Assembly (NCBI GenBank): GCA_018228705.1
Contig: CP073694.1
Span: 2,046,001-2,110,000 of the forward strand
DNA from: Dysosmobacter sp. Marseille-Q4140
Lineage (GTDB): Bacteria; Bacillota; Clostridia; Oscillospirales; Oscillospiraceae
Length of the DNA: 64,000 bases
Direction: 5' to 3'
Of this stretch, positions 7,911-16,603 are shown piece after piece. The position numbers and the translations under genes were made by a program. Position 1 is the first letter of the stretch. Each line of letters starts with the position of its first letter. The notes beneath the pieces are model-generated. The model worked only from the letters and a program-made list of their open reading frames with translations. It searched no databases and was not told the DNA's origin.

Positions 7911-9329
7911 ATGAACGAGAGAATGGAACGGAGACCCTCCGCCCCCCGTGAAAACAAAATGGGTGTCCAGCCCGTAGGCAAGCTGCTGGCCGGCATGGCG
8001 ATCCCCATGATGATCTCCATGCTGGTACAGGCCTTTTACAACATCGTGGACAGCATCTTCGTGGCCCAGCTCAGCGAGGATGCCCTCAACGCGGTGTCTC
8101 TGGCCTTCCCCCTGCAGAACCTGATGATCGCCTTCGGCGCGGGTACCGCCGTGGGCATCAACGCCCTGCTGTCCCGGTCTCTGGGCGAGAAGAACCAGGC
8201 CATGGCGGACCGGGCCGCCAACACCGGCATTTTCCTGTCCCTGTGCAGCTTCGTGGTCTTTGCCCTGATCGGCATTTTCCTCTCCCGGCCCTTCTTTGAG
8301 GTCCAGGCCGCCGGCGAGCCGGTCATTGTGGAGTACGGCACCCAGTACGCCACTATCTGCCTGGGGCTGTCCATCGGCATTTTCAGCCAGTTCTGCTTTG
8401 AGCGGCTGCTGCAGTCCACCGGCCGGACCACCCTGGCCATGGTCACCCAGCTCACCGGTGCCATCATCAACATCATCATGGACCCCATCCTGATCTTCGG
8501 CCTGCTGGGCGCACCCCGGATGGAGGTGGCCGGCGCCGCCGCCGCCACGGTCATGGGCCAGATCATTGCCGCGGCCCTGGCGGTGTTCATGAACTTCCGG
8601 TTCAACCCCGACGTCAACATCCGCCTGCGGGAGATTCGCTGGAACGGCAAGGTGGCCGGGGAGATCTACCGGGTGGGCCTGCCCTCCATCGTCATGCAGT
8701 CCATCGGTTCGGTGATGGTGTTCGGCATGAACAAGATCCTCTTCGGCTTCACCAAGACCGCCACCGCTGTGTTCGGCGCCTACTTCAAGCTCCAGAGCTT
8801 CGTGTTCATGCCGGTGTTCGGCCTGAACAACGGCATGGTGCCCATCGTGGCCTACAACTTCGGCGCGGCCCGCATGGACCGGGTGAAGCGGACCGTGAAG
8901 CTGGCCGTCTGCGCCGCCATCTGCATCATGGCCTTTGGCCTGGCCGTGTTCCAGCTGTTCCCGGAGATGCTGCTGGGCTTCTTCGACGCCTCGGAGGAGA
9001 TGCTCCGCATCGGCTCCGTGGCCCTGCGGATCATCAGCATCTCCTTCCTGCTGGCGGGCTTCTGCATCATCGCCGGCTCCGTGTGCCAGGCCATCGGCAA
9101 CCCCTTTTACAGCCTGATCGTGGCCGTGGCCCGTCAGCTGGTGGTGCTGCTGCCGGTAGCGTGGCTGCTGTCCCAGACGGGCCGGCTGGAGCTGGTGTGG
9201 GTGGCCTTCCCGGTGGCGGAGCTGATGTCCCTGACCCTCAGCGCCGTGTTCCTGCGGCGCACCATCCGCTCGGCGGAGGCCCGGGTGGGCGCCGTCCAGG
9301 CGGAGCAGCTGCCTCCTCAGGAGGCCTGA
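7911..9329 (+). CDS. MATE family multidrug/Na+ antiporter
   Basis: 472 residues from 7911. An in-frame ATG at 7923 is equally plausible; AAGAAAGG abuts the first and lies 12 bases before the second. Twelve hydrophobic segments fall in two halves of about 220 residues, each starting with the MATE pattern (GKLLAGMAIPMMISMLVQ and the later VGLPSIVMQSIGSVMVFG). The P-L-Q-N-L and G-A-G-T-A-V-G-I-N-A-L-L-S motifs of the NorM/DinF group are visible. Members export cationic drugs or metabolites in exchange for Na+ or H+. The substrate cannot be told from sequence. It is a single gene with its own terminator and no local regulator. Confidence 0.9.
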   Translation: MNERMERRPSAPRENKMGVQPVGKLLAGMAIPMMISMLVQAFYNIVDSIFVAQLSEDALNAVSLAFPLQNLMIAFGAGTAVGINALLSRSLGEKNQAMADRAANTGIFLSLCSFVVFALIGIFLSRPFFEVQAAGEPVIVEYGTQYATICLGLSIGIFSQFCFERLLQSTGRTTLAMVTQLTGAIINIIMDPILIFGLLGAPRMEVAGAAAATVMGQIIAAALAVFMNFRFNPDVNIRLREIRWNGKVAGEIYRVGLPSIVMQSIGSVMVFGMNKILFGFTKTATAVFGAYFKLQSFVFMPVFGLNNGMVPIVAYNFGAARMDRVKRTVKLAVCAAICIMAFGLAVFQLFPEMLLGFFDASEEMLRIGSVALRIISISFLLAGFCIIAGSVCQAIGNPFYSLIVAVARQLVVLLPVAWLLSQTGRLELVWVAFPVAELMSLTLSAVFLRRTIRSAEARVGAVQAEQLPPQEA

Positions 9330-9340
9330 GACGAACGGAA

Positions 9341-9375
9341 ACAAAGCGGAGGCAGCTGCCTCCGCTTTGTTTTTT
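9341..9375 (+). terminator. terminator of the MATE gene
   Basis: Near-perfect palindrome ACAAAGCGGAGGCA / TGCCTCCGCTTTGT followed by a T-run. Confidence 0.9.
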
Positions 9376-9518
9376 GCCTCTGTGCTGAATAGGGGGTGAA
9401 GAACATACAGGCAATTTGCGCGGGCATAAAATCATCCTGACGCGGCCGCTGGCGAACCCTCCTCTCTGTTTTTTTCGTCTTGAGAGGCAGAACCATCATC
9501 TAAAAGGAGGGAACTCAT

Positions 9519-9911
9519 ATGAGAAGGTGCGCCGTATTTGCGTTTGCCTGTGTGCTGTGCCTTGCCGGGTGCAAAAAGACCATTGGCGGTTCAGAACTGT
9601 ACGCGTTTCCGGAACCGACCATGCTGATTACAGGTACTGTCTGCTCTCAAGGAGAAGAAACCGCATTTGAAATTGGCTCAGAGGACTATGACCCAAAGGA
9701 CTTGTCCACTGCACCTGTTATCGTGTGGTTCTATAACCTGGAGGTCACTGCCTGCGATGAGCCGGAGGCGGTGGAGGGCGCGGAAAGCTACAGCTTCCAG
9801 GTGAAAGGAGAGGATGCGTTTACCTATGAGGACAGGGGCGGCGAAGCGTATTTGATCACCGGCGGCCATTATTATGAGGTAAGGAACCCGTCCGCTCCCC
9901 CGATCAAGTAA
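9519..9911 (+). CDS. small lipoprotein of unknown function
   Basis: 130 residues. AAAGGAGGG lies 9 bases before the ATG. A type II signal peptide with lipobox L-A-G-C puts the lipidated Cys at residue 18, followed by K-K. The mature part is a small beta-rich domain (ITGTVCSQGE, VIVWFYNLEV, SFQVKGEDAFTY, YLITGGHYYEV) with two further Cys. Codon use is less GC-biased than that of the neighbours, which could mean recent acquisition or weak expression. I do not recognise the family. It should sit on the outer face of the membrane. Terminated 23 bases after the stop. Confidence 0.75.
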   Translation: MRRCAVFAFACVLCLAGCKKTIGGSELYAFPEPTMLITGTVCSQGEETAFEIGSEDYDPKDLSTAPVIVWFYNLEVTACDEPEAVEGAESYSFQVKGEDAFTYEDRGGEAYLITGGHYYEVRNPSAPPIK

Positions 9912-9933
9912 ATGCCAATGTGCGGAAGGGATC

Positions 9934-9977
9934 GGCAAAAAGGGGCAGGGCCGAAACAGACCTTGCCCCTTTTTGCC
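9934..9977 (+). terminator. terminator of the lipoprotein gene
   Basis: Stem GGCAAAAAGGGGCAGG with its near-complement at 9961-9977; T-run inside the 3' arm. The long A/T portion also allows activity on the minus strand. Confidence 0.75.
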
Positions 9978-10048
9978 GGCCGGCGAACATCCATGGGAAG
10001 CGAATACGAAGGCGGGATCTGCGCGCCGGCGCACGTTTTCCGCAGCGA

Positions 10049-10762
10049 TTATTTTTTCAGAAAGCTGGCCGGGTCCACGGGCTCGCCGTCCAGGGTGACG
10101 GAGAAGTGCAGGTGGGGCCCCTGGGCCGCCTCGGCTGCGGCGCTGGTGCCCACGGTGCCGATCAGCTGCCCGGCGGAGACGGTGTCGCCCGCCTTTACCA
10201 CCGGCGGCGACTGGAGATTGGCGTACAGCGTGTGGTAGCCGCCGCTGTGCTCGATGACCACAGTGGTGCCCATGAGCACATCGTCGTCCACCGCAACCAC
10301 AGTCCCGGCGCTGGCGGCCAACACAGAGGACCCCTCCGCCGCGGCGATGTCCACGCCGTCGTGGGTCCGCCAGTCCTCCAAAGTGGGGTTATAGAGCAGC
10401 TGGTCCATGGAAAAGGCCGCCACCACATCTCCCTCCAGGGGGGAGACCACTGTCAGGGGCTCCTCCGCCGTCACCGGGGCCTGGACGGCCACCTCCGTCT
10501 CCGGCATGGATACCGGCTGCTCCTCTGCCTCCTCCGCCTCCGGCTCACTCTCCGGCTCCGTCTCCGGCTCCGGCAGCTGGGCCGGCAGGTCCGTCACCGG
10601 GGCGGCGGCCTCTTTCTGGACTGCCGGTTCCTCCTGGACCGCGGGCTCCGGCGTCCGGTCCATCAGCAGGAAATAGCCGCCCACGCCCGCCACCGCCAGA
10701 CACAGCACCAGCGCGGCGTAAAATCCGGGACCGCCCGGAAGGGATCTGAATTTGTCTGCCAT
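10049..10762 (-). CDS. membrane-anchored M23 metallopeptidase, SpoIIQ-like
   Basis: 237 residues. GGGAGG lies upstream of the ATG. A short cytoplasmic tail is followed by one membrane helix (about 14-34), a long Glu/Pro/Ala-rich linker (36-105), and a LytM domain (106-235). The metal ligands H134-x3-D138 and H217-L-H219 are all present, so the enzyme may be an active endopeptidase. The layout (N-terminal anchor, acidic linker, C-terminal LytM) matches SpoIIQ, the forespore partner of SpoIIIAH. B. subtilis SpoIIQ has lost its first His, while clostridial ones keep it. No spoIID or spoIIIA genes are nearby here, so the sporulation role is inference. A general peptidoglycan hydrolase is the alternative. 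Confidence 0.75.
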   Translation of the reverse strand: MADKFRSLPGGPGFYAALVLCLAVAGVGGYFLLMDRTPEPAVQEEPAVQKEAAAPVTDLPAQLPEPETEPESEPEAEEAEEQPVSMPETEVAVQAPVTAEEPLTVVSPLEGDVVAAFSMDQLLYNPTLEDWRTHDGVDIAAAEGSSVLAASAGTVVAVDDDVLMGTTVVIEHSGGYHTLYANLQSPPVVKAGDTVSAGQLIGTVGTSAAAEAAQGPHLHFSVTLDGEPVDPASFLKK

Positions 10763-10886
10763 GTAAGGATACCTCCCTCAAGTTTGGGTCTGGGGGAAGT
10801 ATGGGCGGTTTTTCCGGGGTTTATTCCAGAATTCACCGGAAATTTTACAGAACCGGCGGGAAAATCCCGCCGCAACAGATCCTTGC

Positions 10887-10916
10887 TTGACAGGTTCCGG
10901 AGATTGCCGATATGCT
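10887..10916 (+). promoter_or_regulatory. promoter of the membrane XRE regulator
   Basis: TTGACA (10887-10892), 18 bases, TATGCT (10911-10916), ending 19 bases before the ATG, so the leader is very short. A GGCGGG-AAAAT-CCCGCC hairpin lies just upstream (10855-10871). Confidence 0.6.
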
Positions 10917-10935
10917 GATAGAGAGGTGACGTGGC

Positions 10936-11610
10936 ATGACGGATATTCACAGTCATTTGAAAGCACTCCGCCGGGCTCGGGAGCTGACCCAGGAGGCGGT
11001 GGCCCGTCAGATGGGATTGACCCGGCAGGCTGTTTCCAGCCACGAGTCCGGTCGGACCCAGCCGGATCTGGAGACGCTGGCGCGCTATGGGGAGGTTTAC
11101 GGCGTCTCCCTCCAAGAGATCCTGTACGGCGGCAGCCGCTCGGAACGGCAGCTCCGACGTCTGCGCCGGGCGGCCTGGACGGTGGGAGCGGTCCTGCCGA
11201 TATGCAACGCCCTCTGGGCTGGACTGCGCTGGACCGCCAGCCGCTTTTTTCCCATACAGGAGGGGCAGATACAGGCGGGCATGCAGAAGGTCTGGGAACA
11301 GCACCGGCTTTTGGCGGAGCTAAGCGAAAAAGCCGAGGGATTATCCCTGGTGATCGCCTGGCTGGCGGTGGTGGTGCTGGCGGCGATGGCCCTGCGGCTG
11401 GAGCGGCCGGTGCCGCTCCGGGAAAAGTTGAGCTGTCTGGGTATCCTGACGGCGCTGACCATGGCGGCGGTGCTGCCCTTTGCTCTGGCGGATCCGGTGT
11501 TTGGGTTGGCCGACTACACAGTGACGCCTCTGCGGCAGATCCTCTGGGGGGCGATGGCGGTGCTGGTCCTTCTGACGGTGGATGCGCTGCGGGGAAGAAA
11601 AACCACATAA
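10936..11610 (+). CDS. XRE-family regulator with C-terminal membrane helices
   Basis: 224 residues; GAGAGGTGAC precedes the ATG. Residues 8-62 form a Cro/C1-type helix-turn-helix (LTQEAVARQMGLTRQAVSSH). A basic patch (SRSERQLRRLRRA) follows, then four hydrophobic segments (about 84-100, 136-157, 170-190, 197-217). It is thus a DNA-binding protein tethered to the membrane, a type common in Firmicutes whose signals are mostly unknown. The divergent neighbour is the M23 gene. With 173 bases between the two starts it may regulate that gene, but no operator pair was recognised. Convergent with gpmI. Confidence 0.8.
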   Translation: MTDIHSHLKALRRARELTQEAVARQMGLTRQAVSSHESGRTQPDLETLARYGEVYGVSLQEILYGGSRSERQLRRLRRAAWTVGAVLPICNALWAGLRWTASRFFPIQEGQIQAGMQKVWEQHRLLAELSEKAEGLSLVIAWLAVVVLAAMALRLERPVPLREKLSCLGILTALTMAAVLPFALADPVFGLADYTVTPLRQILWGAMAVLVLLTVDALRGRKTT

Positions 11611-11645
11611 AAAACGGGAGGCGCTGCTATCCGCAGCGCCTCCCG
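11609..11645 (-). terminator. terminator of the tpiA-gpmI unit
   Basis: Perfect 13-bp stem (11615-11627 with 11633-11645). Read on the minus strand it ends in a T-run overlapping the stop of the convergent XRE gene. Confidence 0.85.
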
Positions 11646-11657
11646 GCGTTTGGGGTC

Positions 11658-13175
11658 TTATTTGATGATGAGGGATTTGCCGTCCATCTCCTCGGGACAG
11701 GCCAGGCCCATCACGTCCAGGATGGTGGGGGCGATGTCCGCCAGACGGCCGCCGGAGCGCAGCTCGCTGCCGGCGCCGCAGAGAATGAAGGGCACCGGAT
11801 TGGTGGTGTGGGCGGTCATGGGAGAGCCGTCGGGCTCGGCCATCTGCTCGGCGTTGCCGTGGTCGGCGGTGATCATGGCGATGCCGCCCATCTTCAGCGT
11901 GGCGTCCACCACCTTGCCCACGCACGTGTCCACGGTCTCCACGGCCTTGACGGCAGCGTCATAGACGCCGGTGTGGCCCACCATATCGCAGTTGGCGAAG
12001 TTCAGGATGATGACGTCATAGGCGCCGGACTCGATCCGCTCCACACACTTGGCGGTGACCTCCGGGGCGCTCATCTCCGGCTGGAGATCGTAGGTGGCCA
12101 CCTTGGGGGAGGGCACCAGCACCCGGTCCTCGCCGGGGAACACGGTCTCGCTGCCGCCGTTGAAGAAGAAGGTCACGTGGGCGTACTTCTCCGTCTCGGC
12201 GATGCGCAGCTGGGTCATGCCCATCTGACTGAGGTACTCGCCCAGGCCGTTGCGGACGGACACCCGGGGGAAGGCCACCTCCACATTGGGCATGGTGGCG
12301 TCGTACTCCGTGTTGCACACGAAGGTCAGAGGGAAGGTCTGGCGGGTGAAGCCGTCAAAGTCCGGATCCACCAGCGTCCGGGTGATCTCCCGGGCCCGGT
12401 CGGGGCGGAAGTTGAAGAAGATGACGCTGTCGTTGTCGGAGATGGTGCCGTCGGCGTCGCAGACCACCGGCTCCATGAACTCGTCGGTGATCCCGGCGGC
12501 ATAGGAGTCCTTCACCGCGGCCACCGGCACGGGGTTGAACGAGGCGCTCTCGCCGTAGACCATGGCGTCATAGGCCTGCTCCACCCGGTCCCAGCGCTTG
12601 TCCCGGTCCATGGCGTAGTACCGGCCCATGACCGTGGCGATCTTGCCCACGCCGATCTCCCGGCATTTTTCCACCGTCTCGGACACAAAGTCCACGCCGG
12701 AGGTGGGGGACACGTCCCGCCCGTCCAGGAAGGCGTGGATGTAGACCTTTTCCAGTCCCCGCTCTTTGGCCATTTTCAGCAGGGCGAATAGGTGGCTGAG
12801 GTGGGAGTGGACGCCGCCGTCAGACAGCAGGCCCATCAGGTGCAAAGAGGTGCCGTTTTCCTTGCAGGCGTCCATGGCGTGGCAGTAGGCGGGGTTGGTG
12901 AAAAAGTCCCCGTCGGCGATGGACTTGGTGATGCGGGGCAGGTCCTGGAACACCACCCGGCCGGCGCCGATGTTGGTGTGGCCCACCTCGCTGTTGCCCA
13001 TCTGCCCCTCCGGCAGGCCCACGTCCAGGCCGGAGGCCTGGAGCTCCGTGTGGGCGAACTCCTGAAAGAACCGGTCCAGCCGGGGCGTTTTGGCGGCGCG
13101 GACGGCGTTGCCCAGGCCGGAGCCCGCCATGCCGAAGCCGTCCATGATGATAAGTGTAGTGGGTGTTTTGTTCAT
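11658..13175 (-). CDS. gpmI: 2,3-bisphosphoglycerate-independent phosphoglycerate mutase
   Basis: 505 residues from the ATG at 13175 (GAGGTTTCT upstream); the frame extends nine codons further without a ribosome site. It interconverts 3- and 2-phosphoglycerate using two Mn2+ ions. The alkaline-phosphatase-fold signature is visible: I-I-M-D-G-F-G at residues 9-15 and the phosphorylated serine S62 in G-Q-M-G-N-S-E-V-G-H. Metal-binding A-D-H-G-N-A-E lies near the C-terminus. It is last in the glycolytic run, 61 bases after tpiA. Cofactor-independent mutase is typical of spore-forming Firmicutes, where its Mn2+/pH sensitivity controls 3-phosphoglycerate storage in spores. Confidence 0.97.
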   Translation of the reverse strand: MNKTPTTLIIMDGFGMAGSGLGNAVRAAKTPRLDRFFQEFAHTELQASGLDVGLPEGQMGNSEVGHTNIGAGRVVFQDLPRITKSIADGDFFTNPAYCHAMDACKENGTSLHLMGLLSDGGVHSHLSHLFALLKMAKERGLEKVYIHAFLDGRDVSPTSGVDFVSETVEKCREIGVGKIATVMGRYYAMDRDKRWDRVEQAYDAMVYGESASFNPVPVAAVKDSYAAGITDEFMEPVVCDADGTISDNDSVIFFNFRPDRAREITRTLVDPDFDGFTRQTFPLTFVCNTEYDATMPNVEVAFPRVSVRNGLGEYLSQMGMTQLRIAETEKYAHVTFFFNGGSETVFPGEDRVLVPSPKVATYDLQPEMSAPEVTAKCVERIESGAYDVIILNFANCDMVGHTGVYDAAVKAVETVDTCVGKVVDATLKMGGIAMITADHGNAEQMAEPDGSPMTAHTTNPVPFILCGAGSELRSGGRLADIAPTILDVMGLACPEEMDGKSLIIK

Positions 13176-13236
13176 AGAAACCTCGATTCGGTCACATTTC
13201 AATCGACTCCCGCCGGCAGGGCGGGCGCCGCGCAGG

Positions 13237-14010
13237 TCAGTCCTGATTGGCGGCGTTGACGATCTCCACGAACTGCTCGGGCCTCAGGGCGGCGCCGCCG
13301 ATGAGGCCGCCGTCGATGTCCGGCTGGGCCAGCAGCTCCGCGGCGTTCTTGGGATTCATGGAGCCGCCGTACTGGATGGTGATGGAGCGGGCCACCCGGG
13401 CGCCGTACAGGGAACGGATGGTGGCGCGGATGTTGCCGCAGACCTCGCCGGCCTGCTCGGCAGTGGCGGTCTTGCCGGTGCCGATGGCCCAGATGGGCTC
13501 ATAGGCGATGATGCAGCGGCGCAGCTTGTCGGCGGGCACGCCGTTGAGGGCGCTCTTGACCTGCAGGGCGATCCACTCGTTGGTGATGCCGGTCTCACGC
13601 TGCTCCAGGCTCTCGCCCACGCAGATGATGGGGTTCATGCCGGCGTTCAGCACGGCGTGGACCTTCTTGTTGACGGTGGTGTCGGTCTCGCAGAAATACT
13701 GCCGCCGCTCGCTGTGGCCCACGATGACGTACTTGACGCCCAGGTCCTTGAGCATGTCGGCGGAGACCTCGCCGGTGTAGGCGCCCTTCTCCTCGAAGTA
13801 GACGTTCTCGGCGCCCACGGAGATCCGCAGGTCCTTGAAGGCCTTGACGGCGGTCTGGATGTTGCAGGCGGGGACGCAGATCAGCGTCTCGCACCACTTG
13901 GCGCGGGGCATGATCTTCTTCATGTCCTCAGCGAACTTCTTGGTCTCGGTGGCGGTCATGTTCATCTTCCAGTTGCCGGCGATGACGGTCTTGCGATATC
14001 TGCGATTCAT
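13237..14010 (-). CDS. tpiA: triosephosphate isomerase
   Basis: 257 residues from the ATG at 14010, which has AAAGGAGA ten bases upstream; the upstream extension of the frame crosses the leader and is not used. It interconverts dihydroxyacetone phosphate and glyceraldehyde 3-phosphate. Catalytic residues N13, K15, H99 (V-G-H-S-E-R-R) and E171 (A-Y-E-P-I-W-A-I-G-T-G) are all present, as is the phosphate loop near the end (Y-G-G-S-M, then GGLIGGAAL). It has its own minus-strand promoter at 14141-14169, so tpiA-gpmI can be transcribed separately from trmL-pgk. Confidence 0.97.
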   Translation of the reverse strand: MNRRYRKTVIAGNWKMNMTATETKKFAEDMKKIMPRAKWCETLICVPACNIQTAVKAFKDLRISVGAENVYFEEKGAYTGEVSADMLKDLGVKYVIVGHSERRQYFCETDTTVNKKVHAVLNAGMNPIICVGESLEQRETGITNEWIALQVKSALNGVPADKLRRCIIAYEPIWAIGTGKTATAEQAGEVCGNIRATIRSLYGARVARSITIQYGGSMNPKNAAELLAQPDIDGGLIGGAALRPEQFVEIVNAANQD

Positions 14011-14140
14011 AATTTTCTCGTCTCCTTTTATATATCTGATGGTCCGATCTGTACGTTCTCTGGAAAAGAGATCTGCTTCAAACACCCATAGGGGGGGATG
14101 AGCTGAAGAAAATCCGGTTTTTTACGGAGAAAACCACTCA

Positions 14141-14169
14141 TTTATACAAGATTTCGCCCGCTTTGTCAA
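14141..14169 (-). promoter_or_regulatory. sigma-A promoter of tpiA-gpmI
   Basis: On the minus strand TTGACA (14169-14164), exactly 17 bases, TATAAA (14146-14141); the transcript starts about 125 bases before the tpiA ATG. Confidence 0.8.
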
Positions 14170-14252
14170 GCATAACGCCGCCTTCGGGAAAAATCCGGAA
14201 AAAACGGGCGCCGAGGGTAAAAATCCGGGCTGCACCGATCCGGGAAATCCGC

Positions 14253-14357
14253 CAGGGATCGGGGATCGCGCTGCCGGGATGGTGGATAGGCGGCCGGGGA
14301 ACTTACTTGTCCGGGAGGCAGGCCACGCCGGGCAGCTCCTTGCCCTCCATGAACTCC
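14253..14357 (-). pseudogene. duplicated 3' end of pgk (fragment)
   Basis: This 105-base stretch repeats 14448-14555, which spans the end of the real pgk and its 3' flank. The minus strand of 14303-14357 encodes the last 17 pgk codons and stop, with one change (Leu to Pro near the end). The untranslated flank is also copied with scattered substitutions and a 3-base gap. Nothing precedes it that could make a protein. It is best read as a scar of a tandem duplication followed by deletion, or a recombination footprint. Confidence 0.85.
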
Positions 14358-14500
14358 GCCTCTGGCGCCGCTGGACACAGCCGAAGCGCCGCCGGCGGCG
14401 GATGAAGCGAGGCTGTGTCGAGGAAGCGGCACGATTGGCGGTCCCGGCAGGGACCGGGAATCGTTTTGCCGCGACGGTGGATAGGCGGCGGCCGGGGAAT
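14358..14500. other. spacer with a long inverted repeat between the pgk copies
   Basis: The whole 14011-14500 interval has no gene. It holds the tpiA promoter, the pgk fragment, and this spacer, which contains a stem GACACAGCC (14374-14382) with GGCTGTGTC (14411-14419) enclosing a second GCCGCCGGCGGC palindrome (14389-14400). There is no T-run on either strand, so it is not an ordinary terminator. It may form the mRNA 3' end of trmL-pgk or be part of the duplicated element. Confidence 0.6.
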
Positions 14501-15763
14501 TTACTTGTCCAGCAGGCAGGCCACGCCCGGCAGCTCCTTGCCCTCCATGAACTCCAGGCTGGCGCCGCCGCCGGTGGAGATGTGGGTCATCTTGTCGGCG
14601 TAGCCCAGCTGCTGCACGGCAGCCGCGCTGTCGCCGCCGCCGATGATGGTGATGGCGCCGGTCTTGCTGAGGGCCTCGGCCACGGCCTCGGTGCCCTTGG
14701 CGAAGGCGGGGAACTCAAACACGCCCATGGGGCCGTTCCAGATGACGGTACCGGCGTCGGCCACGGCGCCGCAGTACAGCTTCACGGTCTCGGGGCCGAT
14801 GTCCAGGCCCTGCCAGCCGTCGGGGATCTCACCGGCCTTGACCACCTGGCTCTTGGCGTCGGGGGCGAAGGCGTCGGCGCAGACGGTGTCCACCGGCAGC
14901 AGGAGCTTGACGCCCTTGTCGGCGGCCTTTTTCACCATGTCATTGGCGTAGTCTTCCCAGTCGGCCTCCAGCAGGCTGTCGCCCACCTTGCCGCCCTGGG
15001 CGGCGGAGAAGGTGTAGGCCATGCCGCCGCCGATGATGATGGTGTCGGCGATCTCCAGGAGGTTGTTGATGACGCCGATCTTGGAGCTGACCTTGCTGCC
15101 GCCCAGGATGGCCACCAGGGGCCGCTTGGGATTGGCCAGGGCGCCGCCGACGAAGTCCAGCTCCTTCTGGATCAGGAAGCCGGAGACGGCGGGCAGGTAG
15201 TCGGCAACGCCCGCGGTGGAGGCATGGGCCCGGTGGACGGCGCCGAAGGCGTCGGATACATAGACCTCCGCCATGTCGGCCATGGCCTTTGCCAGGGCGG
15301 GGTCGTTCTTGGTCTCGCCCTTTTCAAAGCGGGTGTTCTCCAGCAGCAGGATCTCGCCGGGCTTCAGCGCGGCGGCCTTGGCCTGGGCGTCGGGGCCCAC
15401 CACGTCGGAAGCCATGATGACGGGCTTGCCCAGCAGCTCGCTCAGACGCTGGGCCACAGGGGCCAGGGACAGGGCCTTGAGGGATTTCTCCCAGGCCTCC
15501 TTGGTGGCCTCCTTGCCCTTTTCCGCCTGCTTTTTGGCGTAGGACTCGAAGGTGGCCGCGGGCTTGCCCAGGTGAGAGCAGGCGATAACGGCGGCGCCCT
15601 GGTCCAGCAGGTACTGGATGGTGGGCAGGGCGGCGCGGATGCGCTTGTCGTCGGTGATGACGCCGCTGCCGTCCTTGGCCAGGGGCACGTTGAAGTCGCA
15701 GCGCAGCAGGACCTTCTTGCCGGCCACATCCACGTCACGAACGGTCTTTTTGTTGTAGTTCAT
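14501..15763 (-). CDS. pgk: phosphoglycerate kinase
   Basis: 420 residues; ACGGAGGAAACCC precedes the ATG. It transfers phosphate from 1,3-bisphosphoglycerate to ADP. The N-terminal substrate motifs (L-R-C-D-F-N-V-P-L) and S-H-L-G-K-P are present, as are the hinge and the C-terminal nucleotide loop ([11 protein letters not shown]). The start overlaps the trmL stop by four bases (ATGA), so the two are translationally coupled. Length is a little above the usual 395-400 because of an Ala/Lys/Glu-rich insertion near residues 72-92. Part of the glycolytic run with tpiA and gpmI downstream. Confidence 0.97.
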   Translation of the reverse strand: MNYNKKTVRDVDVAGKKVLLRCDFNVPLAKDGSGVITDDKRIRAALPTIQYLLDQGAAVIACSHLGKPAATFESYAKKQAEKGKEATKEAWEKSLKALSLAPVAQRLSELLGKPVIMASDVVGPDAQAKAAALKPGEILLLENTRFEKGETKNDPALAKAMADMAEVYVSDAFGAVHRAHASTAGVADYLPAVSGFLIQKELDFVGGALANPKRPLVAILGGSKVSSKIGVINNLLEIADTIIIGGGMAYTFSAAQGGKVGDSLLEADWEDYANDMVKKAADKGVKLLLPVDTVCADAFAPDAKSQVVKAGEIPDGWQGLDIGPETVKLYCGAVADAGTVIWNGPMGVFEFPAFAKGTEAVAEALSKTGAITIIGGGDSAAAVQQLGYADKMTHISTGGGASLEFMEGKELPGVACLLDK

Positions 15764-16290
15764 TGGGTTTCCTCCGTTTTGTCAGTTGTGTTGGGATCGC
15801 GGGGCAGCGCCATCTCGCCGGTGTCCTGCAGGCCGGGGAAGCCGGTTTGCCGCAGGGCCTCGTAGACGCACACCGCCACGGTGTTGCTGAGGTTCAGGCT
15901 CCTTGCCTGGGAAATCATGGGGAGGCGGATGCACCGGTCGCGGAACCGCTCCCGGAAGTCCAGGGGCAGCCCCGCCGTCTCCTTGCCGAAGAACAGCCAG
16001 CTGTCCGGCGTGAAGCGGGCGGCCTCATAGGACCGGGGGGCCTTGGTGGTGGTGAGCCAGGCCTCCGCCGCGGCCTCAGGGTGCCGGGCGAAGAGGTCGT
16101 CCAGACTGTCGTAGGCGGTGACCTCCACCAGGTGCCAGTAGTCCAGCCCCGCCCGGCGCACGGCCCGGTCCGAAATGTCGAATCCCAGAGGCCGGACCAG
16201 GTGGAGGCGGCTGCCGGTGGCGGCGCAGGTGCGGGCCACGTTTCCGCAGTTCTGGGGGATCTCCGGTTCCACCAGTACGATATTCAGCAT
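15760..16290 (-). CDS. trmL: tRNA (cytidine/uridine-2'-O)-methyltransferase TrmL
   Basis: 176 residues from the ATG at 16290 (AAGGGGGGCAGTGGGCC upstream). It is a SPOUT-class knot methyltransferase that 2'-O-methylates the wobble base of tRNA-Leu. The N-terminus [19 protein letters not shown] is typical, F-G-K-E-T-A-G-L-P forms the first part of the SAM knot, and the C-terminal knot S-L-N-L-S-N-T-V-A is present. The stop overlaps the pgk start by four bases. The pairing of a wobble methylase with pgk suggests growth-linked expression but no functional link is known. Confidence 0.92.
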   Translation of the reverse strand: MLNIVLVEPEIPQNCGNVARTCAATGSRLHLVRPLGFDISDRAVRRAGLDYWHLVEVTAYDSLDDLFARHPEAAAEAWLTTTKAPRSYEAARFTPDSWLFFGKETAGLPLDFRERFRDRCIRLPMISQARSLNLSNTVAVCVYEALRQTGFPGLQDTGEMALPRDPNTTDKTEETQ

Positions 16291-16603
16291 GGCCCACTGC
16301 CCCCCTTTTTCATACGAACAGGGTTTATTGTAATCCTTTGCCCACACAAATTCAACCGTAATGTGTAAAGAAATTCGGATTTTCAGAAAAAATTACGACA
16401 AAAGAAGCGGAATTTCTGCAAAATGCCGAAAAAAACGAAAAAATTTGCGCGGCGGGGCGTCAAATCCGCCGTCTGCCACAAAAGAACCGGAAAAAGCCGG
16501 AACGTTTTCGGGGAAAATTTCACAATAATTTCTTTGGAACCACTGGATTTTCCTAAGAACTTTGTTATAATAAACGTACGAACCATTAAGGAGGAAATCA
16601 CCC
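16291..16603. other. divergent intergenic region trmL / glmU-like
   Basis: 313 bases, markedly A-rich on the plus strand. A plus-strand -10 TATAAT (16566-16571) lies 30 bases before the glmU-like ATG with a poor -35 (CTGGAT at 17 bases). AAGGAGGAAATCACCC is the ribosome site. On the minus strand TTTACA (16369-16364) could be a -35 for trmL but no matching -10 was found. No RNA gene recognised. Confidence 0.5.
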
